NCBI RefSeq assembly: GCF_025685425.1
Contig: NZ_JAGTAS010000050.1
Location: 62,001 to 126,000 of the forward strand
Length of the DNA: 64,000 nucleotides
Source of the DNA: Terriglobus albidus
GTDB lineage: Bacteria > Acidobacteriota > Terriglobia > Terriglobales > Acidobacteriaceae
Reading direction: 5' to 3'
The notes under the pieces were generated by a model. That model saw nothing but the letters and a program-made list of their open reading frames with translations. It ran no database searches and was not told the origin of the DNA. A program made the position numbers and the translations under genes. Each line of letters begins with the position of its first letter. Positions within the stretch are counted from its first letter, which is position 1. Below, one piece after another: positions 49,456 through 58,014 of this stretch.

Positions 49456-51864
49456 CTACTGCACGATCACGTCCATGCTGCGGCCGGTGTCTTCTACGGT
49501 ACGTGTTTTTGCCGGCGTTGTGCCGTCGATGACTTCAATGCGGATCTCGTGCCACCAGGGGCGGAAGTCTCCTTCGTGCGCGCCGATGTGGACGCGCACC
49601 CGTCCGTTGCTCTGCTGCTCACAAGTGAAGCTCATGCGCAGGAAGTGTCCATTGCGATAGGCGAAGCTTGTGCCATCATCCTGGTAGATTGCGCCGCCGC
49701 ACTGCTCGCCGGGATAGACGCGCAGCGTCAGCGCCCCCTGCGGTTTCTCTTCGGTGCTCTGGGTGAGCGGAGCCAGTGGAAGAATCGATCCTTCGCGCAC
49801 GTAAACCGGAAGCTCTTCCAGCTTCGGTGTGATCATGATCGGTTTTACTGCTATGGCCGCATCGCGGATCTCCAGGTCGCGCGCTGCTGTCTTGGTGCGG
49901 CGGTCGAGCTTCTCGCCGGTCCAGTAGTCGTACCAGATGCCTGCGGGCAGATGCAGTTCATAGGGAGCAACTTCCTCCGGAGAAGGTGATGGAGCGATCA
50001 GAAGATTTGCGCCGAACATGTACTCTCCGCCGCCTGCGTCCAGGTCCATCGGATGTCCATCTGTGGTCGCGTGAGGGAATTCGAGGAAGAGCGGACGCAT
50101 GATGGGCATGCCATCACGCGAGGTCTCCTCTGCTGCCGTGTAGAGATAGGGCAGCAGGCGATATCGCTCTTCGATGTAGCGGCGACGAATCGCCTCATGC
50201 TGTGGTCCGTCAGCCCATGGCTCGTGATCGCGCGTGCCTTTGGCGGCGTGGTCGCGGTCGATTGGTTGAAAGGCTGCGAGTTGCAGCCAACGAGTCAGCA
50301 GATCGGGCGAGGGAGAACCGGCAAAGCCGCCCACATCGGCTCCACTCATGGAGAATCCGCTGAGCCCCAGGTTCAGCAGTTGTGGAACAGTCTGACGCAG
50401 ATGATTCCAGGTGGAGCTGTTGTCTCCGGTCCAGGTCGCAGCGTAGCGCTGCCCTCCGGCGTAGCTCGCGCGTGTCAGCACGAATGGCCTCTGGTTGGGC
50501 TGCAGCTTCAGTAAGCCTTCATAGGTCGCTCGCGAGTTCTCAAGGCCATAGATGTTGTGGATCTCCAGATGCGCCGCGGTGCGTTTTTGAAAGCCAGGTT
50601 CGTCGATGCGATGCTGCACATCGTCGGGCATTGTCTTTGTCGGATAAGTGAAGACCGCGGGCTCATTCATATCGTTCCAGAAGCCGGCGACCTTCTGAGA
50701 GGTGAACTCCTTGTACAACCCGCCCCACCACTCGCGTGTGGCCTTTTGCGTGAACTCCGGAAAGACCGAAGGTCCGGGCCACACCGGGCCAACATACGTT
50801 GAGCCATCCGGATTCTTTACGAAGTGGTCGCCGGCGGTCCCACTGTCATAGGGCGCATATCCTTCGTTCGGCGCCTTGGCGATGTGCAGGTCGGTGATGA
50901 CCACCAGGTGAAATTGCTTACGCGCCAGCTCGCTGACCATGGCGCTAAAGTTTGGGAACTTGATCTGGTCTACGGTGAAGGGCCGGTTCTTCTGCTGGAA
51001 ATCGATATCCAGGTAGACGGCATCGGCGGGAATGTGATCAGCGCGGAGGCGATCGGCGACCTCCATCAGCCGCGACTCCGGTTCGTAGCTGTAGCGCGAC
51101 TGCTGGAAACCCAGGCTCCACAGCGGAGGCAGCGGTGTGGGACCGGTCAGCCAGGCATAGGTCTCCACCACCTTCTTCGGATCGGGACCATAGATCAGGT
51201 AATAGTCGATCGGCCCATTGGATGCACCGAAGGAGTATGTATCCGGCATCTCGCGGCCGAAGTCGAAGAAGCTTCTCCAGGTGTTATCGAAGAGGACGCC
51301 TAAGGCAATGCCCGACTGGAAGCTGATGAAGAAGGGAATGCTCTTGTAGATGGGATCGGTCGACTCCTGCCAGCCGAAGTTGTCTGTGTTCCACATGGTG
51401 AAGGCCTGGCCGGCGCGGTCCAGGGGGCCGGGTTTGTCTCCCAGGCCGAAGAAGTGCTCAGTGGGCCACTTCCGTTTGTAGATGCGGAAGCGGTCTCCCT
51501 GCCATTGCACCGGCTCGATGTCCTGCTGCAGGAGATGCCCTGCGCGATCGGTCACGGCCAGCCGCAGTTTGTCACCGACGGTCACCTCGAGAGCTGCGGT
51601 TTCGAAGCCGCCTACCGTGGGAGTGACGTTGACCTGTGCTGTCCGCGCCTCGGGCAACACAGCCCACGAGGCATCCTCGGGTGCGTGCCCGCTTCGCCAC
51701 ATCCGCACTCGCAGGACATCGTCGCGTAGTGCGGTGACGCGCAGCGTACTGTCCCCGGCGGTGAACTCTCCTCCGTTCGGCAGAGGTTTACTCTGCGCTG
51801 GTTGGGAGAGGGCTGGCAGGCAGGAGAGAAACAGGACAACCAGGGACAGGAGACGCATGCGCAT
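49456..51864 (-). CDS. Exported GH31 alpha-glucosidase/alpha-xylosidase
   Basis: Glycoside hydrolase family 31, 802 aa. The signal peptide is RLLSLVVLFLSCLPALSQ. The N-terminal sandwich includes HFFGLGDKPGPLDRAGQAFTM, and the barrel has SRYSYEPESRL, VYLDIDFQ and the nucleophile Asp398 in GFWNDMNEPAVF. A later acid segment is TWTGDNSSTW. Enzymes with LDIDFQ tend to be alpha-glucosidases and those with other loops alpha-xylosidases, so substrate is not fixed here. It stands beside the PD40 regulator, TonB receptor and GH13 amylase, which favours starch or alpha-glucan. The first ATG of a close pair (MRMR) is used. Confidence 0.9.
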   Translation of the reverse strand: MRMRLLSLVVLFLSCLPALSQPAQSKPLPNGGEFTAGDSTLRVTALRDDVLRVRMWRSGHAPEDASWAVLPEARTAQVNVTPTVGGFETAALEVTVGDKLRLAVTDRAGHLLQQDIEPVQWQGDRFRIYKRKWPTEHFFGLGDKPGPLDRAGQAFTMWNTDNFGWQESTDPIYKSIPFFISFQSGIALGVLFDNTWRSFFDFGREMPDTYSFGASNGPIDYYLIYGPDPKKVVETYAWLTGPTPLPPLWSLGFQQSRYSYEPESRLMEVADRLRADHIPADAVYLDIDFQQKNRPFTVDQIKFPNFSAMVSELARKQFHLVVITDLHIAKAPNEGYAPYDSGTAGDHFVKNPDGSTYVGPVWPGPSVFPEFTQKATREWWGGLYKEFTSQKVAGFWNDMNEPAVFTYPTKTMPDDVQHRIDEPGFQKRTAAHLEIHNIYGLENSRATYEGLLKLQPNQRPFVLTRASYAGGQRYAATWTGDNSSTWNHLRQTVPQLLNLGLSGFSMSGADVGGFAGSPSPDLLTRWLQLAAFQPIDRDHAAKGTRDHEPWADGPQHEAIRRRYIEERYRLLPYLYTAAEETSRDGMPIMRPLFLEFPHATTDGHPMDLDAGGGEYMFGANLLIAPSPSPEEVAPYELHLPAGIWYDYWTGEKLDRRTKTAARDLEIRDAAIAVKPIMITPKLEELPVYVREGSILPLAPLTQSTEEKPQGALTLRVYPGEQCGGAIYQDDGTSFAYRNGHFLRMSFTCEQQSNGRVRVHIGAHEGDFRPWWHEIRIEVIDGTTPAKTRTVEDTGRSMDVIVQ

Positions 51865-51984
51865 GTTGGCAAGGAGACGGAAATCTCACACCTTGCCGCA
51901 ATGCTTCGCGGGCCAACTCTCCTTCATTTTTGTTTCATCTGCTAAGTCCAATGAAGTCAGTAGGAAGCGCGGCGAAATGAACGG

Positions 51985-54159
51985 CTATTTCCCGTCCAGA
52001 TCCAGCATGTACAGGTTCCCGGTCGCCGTGCGGGCACGTACCAAGGGGACATTGTCTGGGGTGATGCCGGAGAAGAAGTAGTCTGCGATGTCGCCGGTAC
52101 GGAAGCTGGTCAGGCTGGCTACTTCTTCCAGTTTTCCGTCTGGGATGGAGACCCGGTAGATCGGCTGGGTATTGGCCATAAAGGCGTGCAGGTAGATCGC
52201 CCGGCTGTCTGCCGACCACACAGGGTCCGCCACGGAGGTGGTGGCGAGCGTCTTCCAGGTCTTCGCGGCTACGTCATAGAGCACCAGTCTGCGCTGATCC
52301 AGGCTGATGGCAGCGATGTAGCGGCCATCGGGAGACCAGCGTGGACTGAAGTAGCCGTCAGAGTTCGGAATCGCCTCGGTCTTATGTGTTTCCAGGTTCA
52401 GCAACTGCAGATTGCGGGGAGTGCTCTCCATGCCCATCAGGTCGGTGACCCGCCCGAAGACCAGGGTCTTGCCATCGGCCGACCACGAGGGATCGCCGGC
52501 GTTGCGATTCTCCTGCAGCAGGGCGATAGGGCTGCCGCCGTCTGCCTGAATCGCATAGAGCTGCCACGCCTTTCCGGGCTGGCGAGCCATCAGTGCGAGC
52601 TGCTGGCCATCGAGCGACCACTGGGCGAGGAAGACCTGCATCGACTCGGGCGTGAGCTGGATCTTTTCGGATCCATCTACGCGTGCCCTCCATAGCCTCC
52701 CTTGTGGGTCGGTCCAGGCAACCCATTGTGCGTCTCGCGAGTAAGTGACCCGGCTTGCATTAGCGAGGAAGGCTCGCTCCGGCAGAAACTCCTTGTGCGC
52801 GGCGTCGAAGCGTTGCAGCTCTGACCGGGAATCAAGGCCCAGGAAGAAGATGCGGTGTCCGCTGCGGGCGGCGACCGGAGCCTGGAAATCCAGTGGACCG
52901 TTTGTGATTTTTGTCGGCGCCGAGCCTCCATTGTCCTGCCACAGGTCGGTATTGCCGTCGTGCGAAGACTGGAAGATGTAGTACTTGCCGTCCGGCGTCC
53001 AGGTGCCGCAGCATTCGTTCGCAGGTTTCGACCAGTTAGCCAGCAGAGGCTTGGGTTTGCGTGACTTGGAATCTATCTCCCAGAGAGACTGAGTATGGGC
53101 GATAGGGTCCAGGATGGTGAACCGAAGCACCTTGCCATCGGGAGACCAGCGAAGCCAGAACGCCCGCCCGAACGGAAGCGTCGCGAACGGGGTCGAGGCG
53201 CCATCCTGTAGATGAGTGATGAAGAGTTGTGATCCGGCGGCGTACAGAATGCCGGAGCCATCCGGCATCCAGGTCGCATCGTGGGCATTGATATTAGCTA
53301 CCCGCAGCGCCGATCCGCCGCCGGTCGGAACCACCCATAACGGTTGTTCGGATTCAGGAGACAAATGGCTGCGCAGCAATAATTTGGAGCCATCCGGTGA
53401 GAGGTCGCCGAGCGACGGAGCGGCGATCTCGCTGGGTACCGGCAACGGCATGGTGTCGCCGGTATTCACGAAGACCTGTGACAGAATTGTGCGTCCGTTT
53501 TCGATCTGCCCGGTGAAGATGCGCACGCCATCGGTGACGGCCGAGGGAAAGCTTTCCATCGCTGGAGCCCCGGGGGAGATGCGGCCGTGATGGGTTAACT
53601 GGGTGATGCGGTCGGGCTCGTGCCGTCCATGGGACTGGCCAAGATAGAAGCCCACGCCCGCGGCTGCCAGAACAGCCATCAATCCGACGCCGGAGAGGAC
53701 GAAGCGAATGGTGCGTAGAGAGAAGACTCGTTTGCCAACGCTCTCCGCAGGTGCAGGAGATGCCTGTTCTTCAGAAAGAGCGGTTGCCGGCGCTGACGGA
53801 GCCTGCGCCACGGCTTGGACAGGATAGGTAACCGGGGCGATGAACCGGTAGCCGCGGCGAGCGAGGGTCTCTACAAACCTTGGATTGTCAGCGGAGTCGC
53901 TCAGGGCTTCGCGGATTTTATTAATAGCTGTGCCCAGCGAATGATCGAAGTCGACGATTGTGTCTTTGCCCCACAGCCGCTGCTGCAACTCTTCCCGGGA
54001 CACAACCTCACCCGGGCGCTCGAGCAAGATGCTGAGCACTTTGAAGGGCTGACTCTGGATTTTGATTCGGTGGCCAGCCTTCCAGAGCTCGCCCGATTGC
54101 AGATCGGCCTCATAGAGCCCGAAGGATACCCGGGATGGGCTCTGGACCGTGGGTGACAT
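51985..54159 (-). CDS. Membrane-bound winged-helix regulator with periplasmic PD40/TolB-like propeller
   Basis: CadC-like one-component regulator, 724 aa. The N-terminal OmpR/PhoB-type DNA-binding domain (about 8-105) has LYEADLQSGELWKAGHRIKI, VLSILLERPGEVVSREELQQ and FVETLARRGYRF. A Pro/Ala linker and one membrane helix follow (RFVLSGVGLMAVLAAAGVGFYLG). The periplasmic part is a WD40-like PD40 propeller with repeated WSPDG words (LRWSPDGKVLRF, PRWSPDGRYIAAI). ATG 54159 has GAGG nine bases upstream; the frame extends 74 codons more without family resemblance. The gene is divergent from the TonB receptor at 54420, so it likely controls that receptor and nearby hydrolases in response to a periplasmic ligand. 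Confidence 0.9.
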   Translation of the reverse strand: MSPTVQSPSRVSFGLYEADLQSGELWKAGHRIKIQSQPFKVLSILLERPGEVVSREELQQRLWGKDTIVDFDHSLGTAINKIREALSDSADNPRFVETLARRGYRFIAPVTYPVQAVAQAPSAPATALSEEQASPAPAESVGKRVFSLRTIRFVLSGVGLMAVLAAAGVGFYLGQSHGRHEPDRITQLTHHGRISPGAPAMESFPSAVTDGVRIFTGQIENGRTILSQVFVNTGDTMPLPVPSEIAAPSLGDLSPDGSKLLLRSHLSPESEQPLWVVPTGGGSALRVANINAHDATWMPDGSGILYAAGSQLFITHLQDGASTPFATLPFGRAFWLRWSPDGKVLRFTILDPIAHTQSLWEIDSKSRKPKPLLANWSKPANECCGTWTPDGKYYIFQSSHDGNTDLWQDNGGSAPTKITNGPLDFQAPVAARSGHRIFFLGLDSRSELQRFDAAHKEFLPERAFLANASRVTYSRDAQWVAWTDPQGRLWRARVDGSEKIQLTPESMQVFLAQWSLDGQQLALMARQPGKAWQLYAIQADGGSPIALLQENRNAGDPSWSADGKTLVFGRVTDLMGMESTPRNLQLLNLETHKTEAIPNSDGYFSPRWSPDGRYIAAISLDQRRLVLYDVAAKTWKTLATTSVADPVWSADSRAIYLHAFMANTQPIYRVSIPDGKLEEVASLTSFRTGDIADYFFSGITPDNVPLVRARTATGNLYMLDLDGK

Positions 54160-54419
54160 CTTACTTAACCTCGCGCCAATGACTGTATCACCGATGTGAA
54201 ACGGACGCGGTGCGAACCCCGGCAGTGGTTGATTGCATCCATACAAGCAGCTCAGAAATAAAGAGTTATCTGGTGAAGAAGAATTGAACGAAAAAAGGCG
54301 GGGTGTGGATTGCGATGAGTCGTGCGAAGGCGACATGGTTCGCATCGCAGCCTGAATTTCCCCATTTTTGCGGACACCCATCCGCGCGGAGGAACAGGCG
54401 GCCTTTTGGAGGCACGTTT

Positions 54420-57400
54420 ATGAAGACGAATAGAGCATTTTCCCTGTTGCTGGGTATGCCGGAAGAGGAGTGCAGCGGCGTTTTCTTTGCGGAAAACGCC
54501 CATAGATGCGGAAGCCCTACTCTACACCTACAGGGAAAATGCTCCCGCCCTGAGATAAGAAGAGGGTTTGCCGGAGTTTGGATTGCCATGGCTCTCTGCC
54601 TGGCGATACTGTTCCCCGGTCAACTTCCGGCACAATCCGACACAGGACGTGTGACCGGAACGGTAACCGACGCGACTGGAGCTGTGATTCCCGGGGCGAC
54701 CGTAACCCTGGTCAACACTGACACCGGCGCCACCCAGACGGCGACCACCAACGGAGAGGGCTTCTATAACTTCTCGGCCGTGGTTCGCGGTAACTACCGC
54801 GTCGATGCCGCGATGACCGGGTTCGCCAAGAACACGCAGACTTTCGTCCTCCAGGTCTCTCAGGTGGAGACCGCCGACTTCCATCTCGCTCCCGGCGAGC
54901 AAAGCACCACGATCGATGTCACTTCGGCTGCTCCGGTTGTGAATCTCTCTACTTCCTCTACCGGGGCGGTAGTCGAAGGCCGCCAGGTGACGGAGCTTCC
55001 GATCAACGGACGCAACTTTACCCAGTTGGCCACGTTGGTTCCAGGTGTGACGCGCGGCGCGTTTTCGAGTGATGCCTCCGGACGCAATGGCAACTCTGAG
55101 ACCTTCCGATACAGCGACAGCGGCGGCGCCGCAATCTCCGCCAATGGCATGCGTCAGCAGGCGAACAACTTCCTGCTCGACGGTACGGACAACAATGAGT
55201 CACTGGTCAACGGCATTGTCTTCTTCACTCCGCCGGAGGCGATTCAGGAGTTCCGCGTCGATACTTCGGTGGCTCCTGCTGAGTTTGGCCGCGCCGGCGG
55301 AGCGATCATCAACACCTCGGTGAAGTCAGGCACGAATGCGATTCACGGCTCTCTCTTCGGCTACTACCGCAGCGCCGCCTTCGATGCCAACCCGAACTAC
55401 TTCAACCCGACCGCGGCGAAGCCTTCCTTCCAACGGAAGCAACTCGGCTTTGCTGCCGGCGGACCGATCTGGAAGGACAAGATCTTCCTCTTCGGCGACT
55501 ACCAGGCACTGCGTTTGCGGCAGCCGCAGGATACCGGTTATCACACGGTGCCAACAGCGCGTATGCGTACCGGCGACTTCGGTGAACTATTGGGGCAGAA
55601 TGTCACTACGGTTCCGGATGCAACGTTGACCGGTTGTACGGCGGTAAAGGTTGTCGGCGCGATCTATGACCCAACCACCTGCCTTCCCTTCACGAATAAC
55701 GTGATTCCAACGGCACGCCAGACCAAGGCCGCGATCAACTATCTGAATGCGTATCCGCTGCCTTCACGTGGCGGCCTGATCAATAACTACTACGTGGTGC
55801 GCAATCAGATCCGTAACTTCAACGACTTCGACGGACGTATCGACTTCCGTATCTCACAGAAGGACTCGGTCTTTGCCCGCTACAGTTATGGGCAGGACAA
55901 CTTCGACGTCAACAGCGAGTTCACCAATCTGCCGGCAGGCTTTGCATCAGGTGCGAATGTCAGCCATCCGCGCGGTGTTGCCGCAGGGTACACGCGTATC
56001 TTTACCGCGAACCTCGTCAATGAATTCCGCTTCGGATATGTTCGTCCGCAGTTTGGCTACATCCCTCCGATGTTTGGAACGCCGGTCTCGCAGAATCTGG
56101 GAATCGTGAATGCGAACCGCAATGCGCTGCTCGGTGGTGGAGCTCTGATCGGCGGCAGCAATACACAGATTGAGTACACCGGTGACGGTGGACCGTATAA
56201 CGTCCCTGAGAAGACCTACCAGTATGCTGATTCTCTGAGCTGGACTCATGGCAATCATGCCTTCAAGTTCGGCGCGAATGTCATTCGCCGTCGAGTGGAC
56301 TTCTTCCAGGGCAACAACGCCAAGGGTTACTTCATCATTGGCGGCGTGAACTATCCGGGAACGGGCCGCTTTACCGGTTACGAAACCAGCGAACTGGTCG
56401 CCGGCTTTACCGACTACCGCATCGGTTCGGCCAGCACCTACTTCAAGACTTTCAGCTGGGAGACCGGTTACTTTGCCCAGGACGACTGGAAGGTAAATCG
56501 CCGCCTGACGCTGAACCTCGGTCTTCGTTACGACCTCTATACCTATCCGTACGAGCAGGACAACAACCAGTCCAACTACGATGTTGCGGCAGGCATTCTG
56601 CGTGTCGCCGGAACCAACGGCAACTCGCGCAGCCTGATCGATACGGACAAAAACAACTTCGCTCCCCGGTTCGGCTTCGCTTATGACCTCTTCGGCAATG
56701 GCCGCACCTCGTTGCGTGGCGGTTACGGCATCTTCTACTTTGTTGATCGTGGCGGAGTCGGTAATCAGTTGAGCAACAATCCCGGCTACAACGGCTTCAG
56801 CGAATATCGTGCGACCGATGGCTATCGCATCACCTTCATGGGACAGGGCGCGCTGCGGGATAACAACAGCACGCATGCGACGAATGCCCTGCCGCTGCCG
56901 CAGTTCGGGCCTGGCTCGGTGAATCTGAATAATCCAACCAACGTCGGTCTGATCGCGCAGCCGAAGAACAGTCAGAACAGCATGGCGCAGAGCTGGAATC
57001 TGCAGATCCAGCAGCAGCTTGACCGTGCCACCAGCGTCAACCTGGCCTACGTCGGCACCAAGAGCGATCACCTGATGACGTGGTTCAACCTGAACTCGCC
57101 TGTGATCGGTGGTACGGGAAGCGGTTTGTATCCGAACCGCGGCACCATTACCTACGGTCTGGCAGGGGGTTCTGGAAACTACAATGGCCTGCAGATCTTC
57201 GTGAATCGGCAGATGTCGGCCGGCCTGCTTGCGACCGTTGCCTATACCTGGTCGCATACGCTCGATAACTCAAACGGCGCGTTCAAAAGCGGTACCTCGG
57301 ATGCCGGCGCACGTATCTTCATCATGCCCAGCGGTCCGAACCTGCGGGCGAATTACGGCAATAGCGACCAGGACCAGCGTCATGTCTTCACCGCGAGCGC

Positions 57401-57938
57401 TCTCTATCAGCTTCCGTTCGGACGTGGGCGCACCTTCGGCCGCAATATGAATCGTGCGCTCGACGAGGTGATCGGTGGATGGCAGACGAATACGATCACG
57501 TCGTTCGCCAGCGGCACGCCGATCGATATCAACTTAAATGGCGGAACAATTGATATCCGCCCTGACCTGATCTCATTCCAGAAGGTGGCTCGGTCACGGA
57601 TTACCGGTGCAGTCAATACCGGCAACCAGACCTATTTCAATGCCGTGGTGAAAGCGCCTCCCATCAATGCTTCCAACATGTACACCCGCATCGGAACCCT
57701 GAGCCGTAATAAGTTCACCGGACCTGGCTATAACAAGGTGGACTTCTCGGTCTTCAAGAACTTCTCCATTACAGAGCGGGTAAAGGCAGAGTTCCGGGCC
57801 CAGGCATACAACGTCTTCAATCACCCGCAGTTCAGCAATCCGCAGACGAATGCAGCGCAGGCGGACTTCGGAACGATCAACAGCATTCGTCAATACTCCG
57901 AGCGCCAGTTCGAGCTCGCGGGACACATCAACTTCTAA
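54420..57938 (+). CDS. Oar-like TonB-dependent receptor whose N-terminus contains a 112-bp repeat
   Basis: Outer-membrane receptor, 1172 aa from ATG 54420, which has GGAGG seven bases upstream. After MKTN the frame reads through the 112-bp repeat, then the real signal peptide core appears (RPEIRRGFAGVWIAMALCLA, ILFPGQLPAQ). The carboxypeptidase-type domain follows (VTGTVTDATGAVIPGATVTL), then plug (VTELPINGRNFTQLATLVPG) and a barrel ending LAGHINF. The signal peptide thus has an n-region of about 50 residues. Use of an internal ATG at 54588 (MALCLAILF) would give a signal without basic residues. Divergent from the PD40 regulator and followed by GH13, so an alpha-glucan ligand is plausible but not shown. 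Confidence 0.9.
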   Translation: MKTNRAFSLLLGMPEEECSGVFFAENAHRCGSPTLHLQGKCSRPEIRRGFAGVWIAMALCLAILFPGQLPAQSDTGRVTGTVTDATGAVIPGATVTLVNTDTGATQTATTNGEGFYNFSAVVRGNYRVDAAMTGFAKNTQTFVLQVSQVETADFHLAPGEQSTTIDVTSAAPVVNLSTSSTGAVVEGRQVTELPINGRNFTQLATLVPGVTRGAFSSDASGRNGNSETFRYSDSGGAAISANGMRQQANNFLLDGTDNNESLVNGIVFFTPPEAIQEFRVDTSVAPAEFGRAGGAIINTSVKSGTNAIHGSLFGYYRSAAFDANPNYFNPTAAKPSFQRKQLGFAAGGPIWKDKIFLFGDYQALRLRQPQDTGYHTVPTARMRTGDFGELLGQNVTTVPDATLTGCTAVKVVGAIYDPTTCLPFTNNVIPTARQTKAAINYLNAYPLPSRGGLINNYYVVRNQIRNFNDFDGRIDFRISQKDSVFARYSYGQDNFDVNSEFTNLPAGFASGANVSHPRGVAAGYTRIFTANLVNEFRFGYVRPQFGYIPPMFGTPVSQNLGIVNANRNALLGGGALIGGSNTQIEYTGDGGPYNVPEKTYQYADSLSWTHGNHAFKFGANVIRRRVDFFQGNNAKGYFIIGGVNYPGTGRFTGYETSELVAGFTDYRIGSASTYFKTFSWETGYFAQDDWKVNRRLTLNLGLRYDLYTYPYEQDNNQSNYDVAAGILRVAGTNGNSRSLIDTDKNNFAPRFGFAYDLFGNGRTSLRGGYGIFYFVDRGGVGNQLSNNPGYNGFSEYRATDGYRITFMGQGALRDNNSTHATNALPLPQFGPGSVNLNNPTNVGLIAQPKNSQNSMAQSWNLQIQQQLDRATSVNLAYVGTKSDHLMTWFNLNSPVIGGTGSGLYPNRGTITYGLAGGSGNYNGLQIFVNRQMSAGLLATVAYTWSHTLDNSNGAFKSGTSDAGARIFIMPSGPNLRANYGNSDQDQRHVFTASALYQLPFGRGRTFGRNMNRALDEVIGGWQTNTITSFASGTPIDINLNGGTIDIRPDLISFQKVARSRITGAVNTGNQTYFNAVVKAPPINASNMYTRIGTLSRNKFTGPGYNKVDFSVFKNFSITERVKAEFRAQAYNVFNHPQFSNPQTNAAQADFGTINSIRQYSERQFELAGHINF
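54433..54544 (+). repeat. 112-bp terminal-inverted-repeat element, copy 2, inside the TonB receptor reading frame
   Basis: Exact 15-base terminal inverted repeats: GAGCATTTTCCCTGT at the left and its complement at the right. The interior matches 30678-30789 closely. It begins after only four to five codons of the receptor gene (ATG 54420) and contains no stop in that frame, so it is translated as RAFSLLLGMPEEECSG and onward to about GKC. No target-site duplication is clear. Confidence 0.88.
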
Positions 57939-57957
57939 TCAACCTTGATGTAACTGG

Positions 57958-57992
57958 AATGGCACCGCGAGAGAGCGGTGCCATTCGTTTCT
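57958..57992 (+). terminator. Rho-independent terminator after the TonB receptor gene
   Basis: The 11-base stem AATGGCACCGC/GCGGTGCCATT has loop GAGAGA and is followed by CGTTTCTC. It lies 19 bases after the receptor stop and 23 bases before the GH13 start, so GH13 may depend on read-through or its own promoter. Confidence 0.85.
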
Positions 57993-58014
57993 CGTACGAG
58001 AGCTGGAGGCGGAA

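Noticed and set aside
54303-54419. An earlier in-frame ATG for the TonB receptor at 54303
   Set aside because: The added 39 residues are polar and basic with no signal features, and the ATG at 54420 has a perfect GGAGG seven bases upstream.
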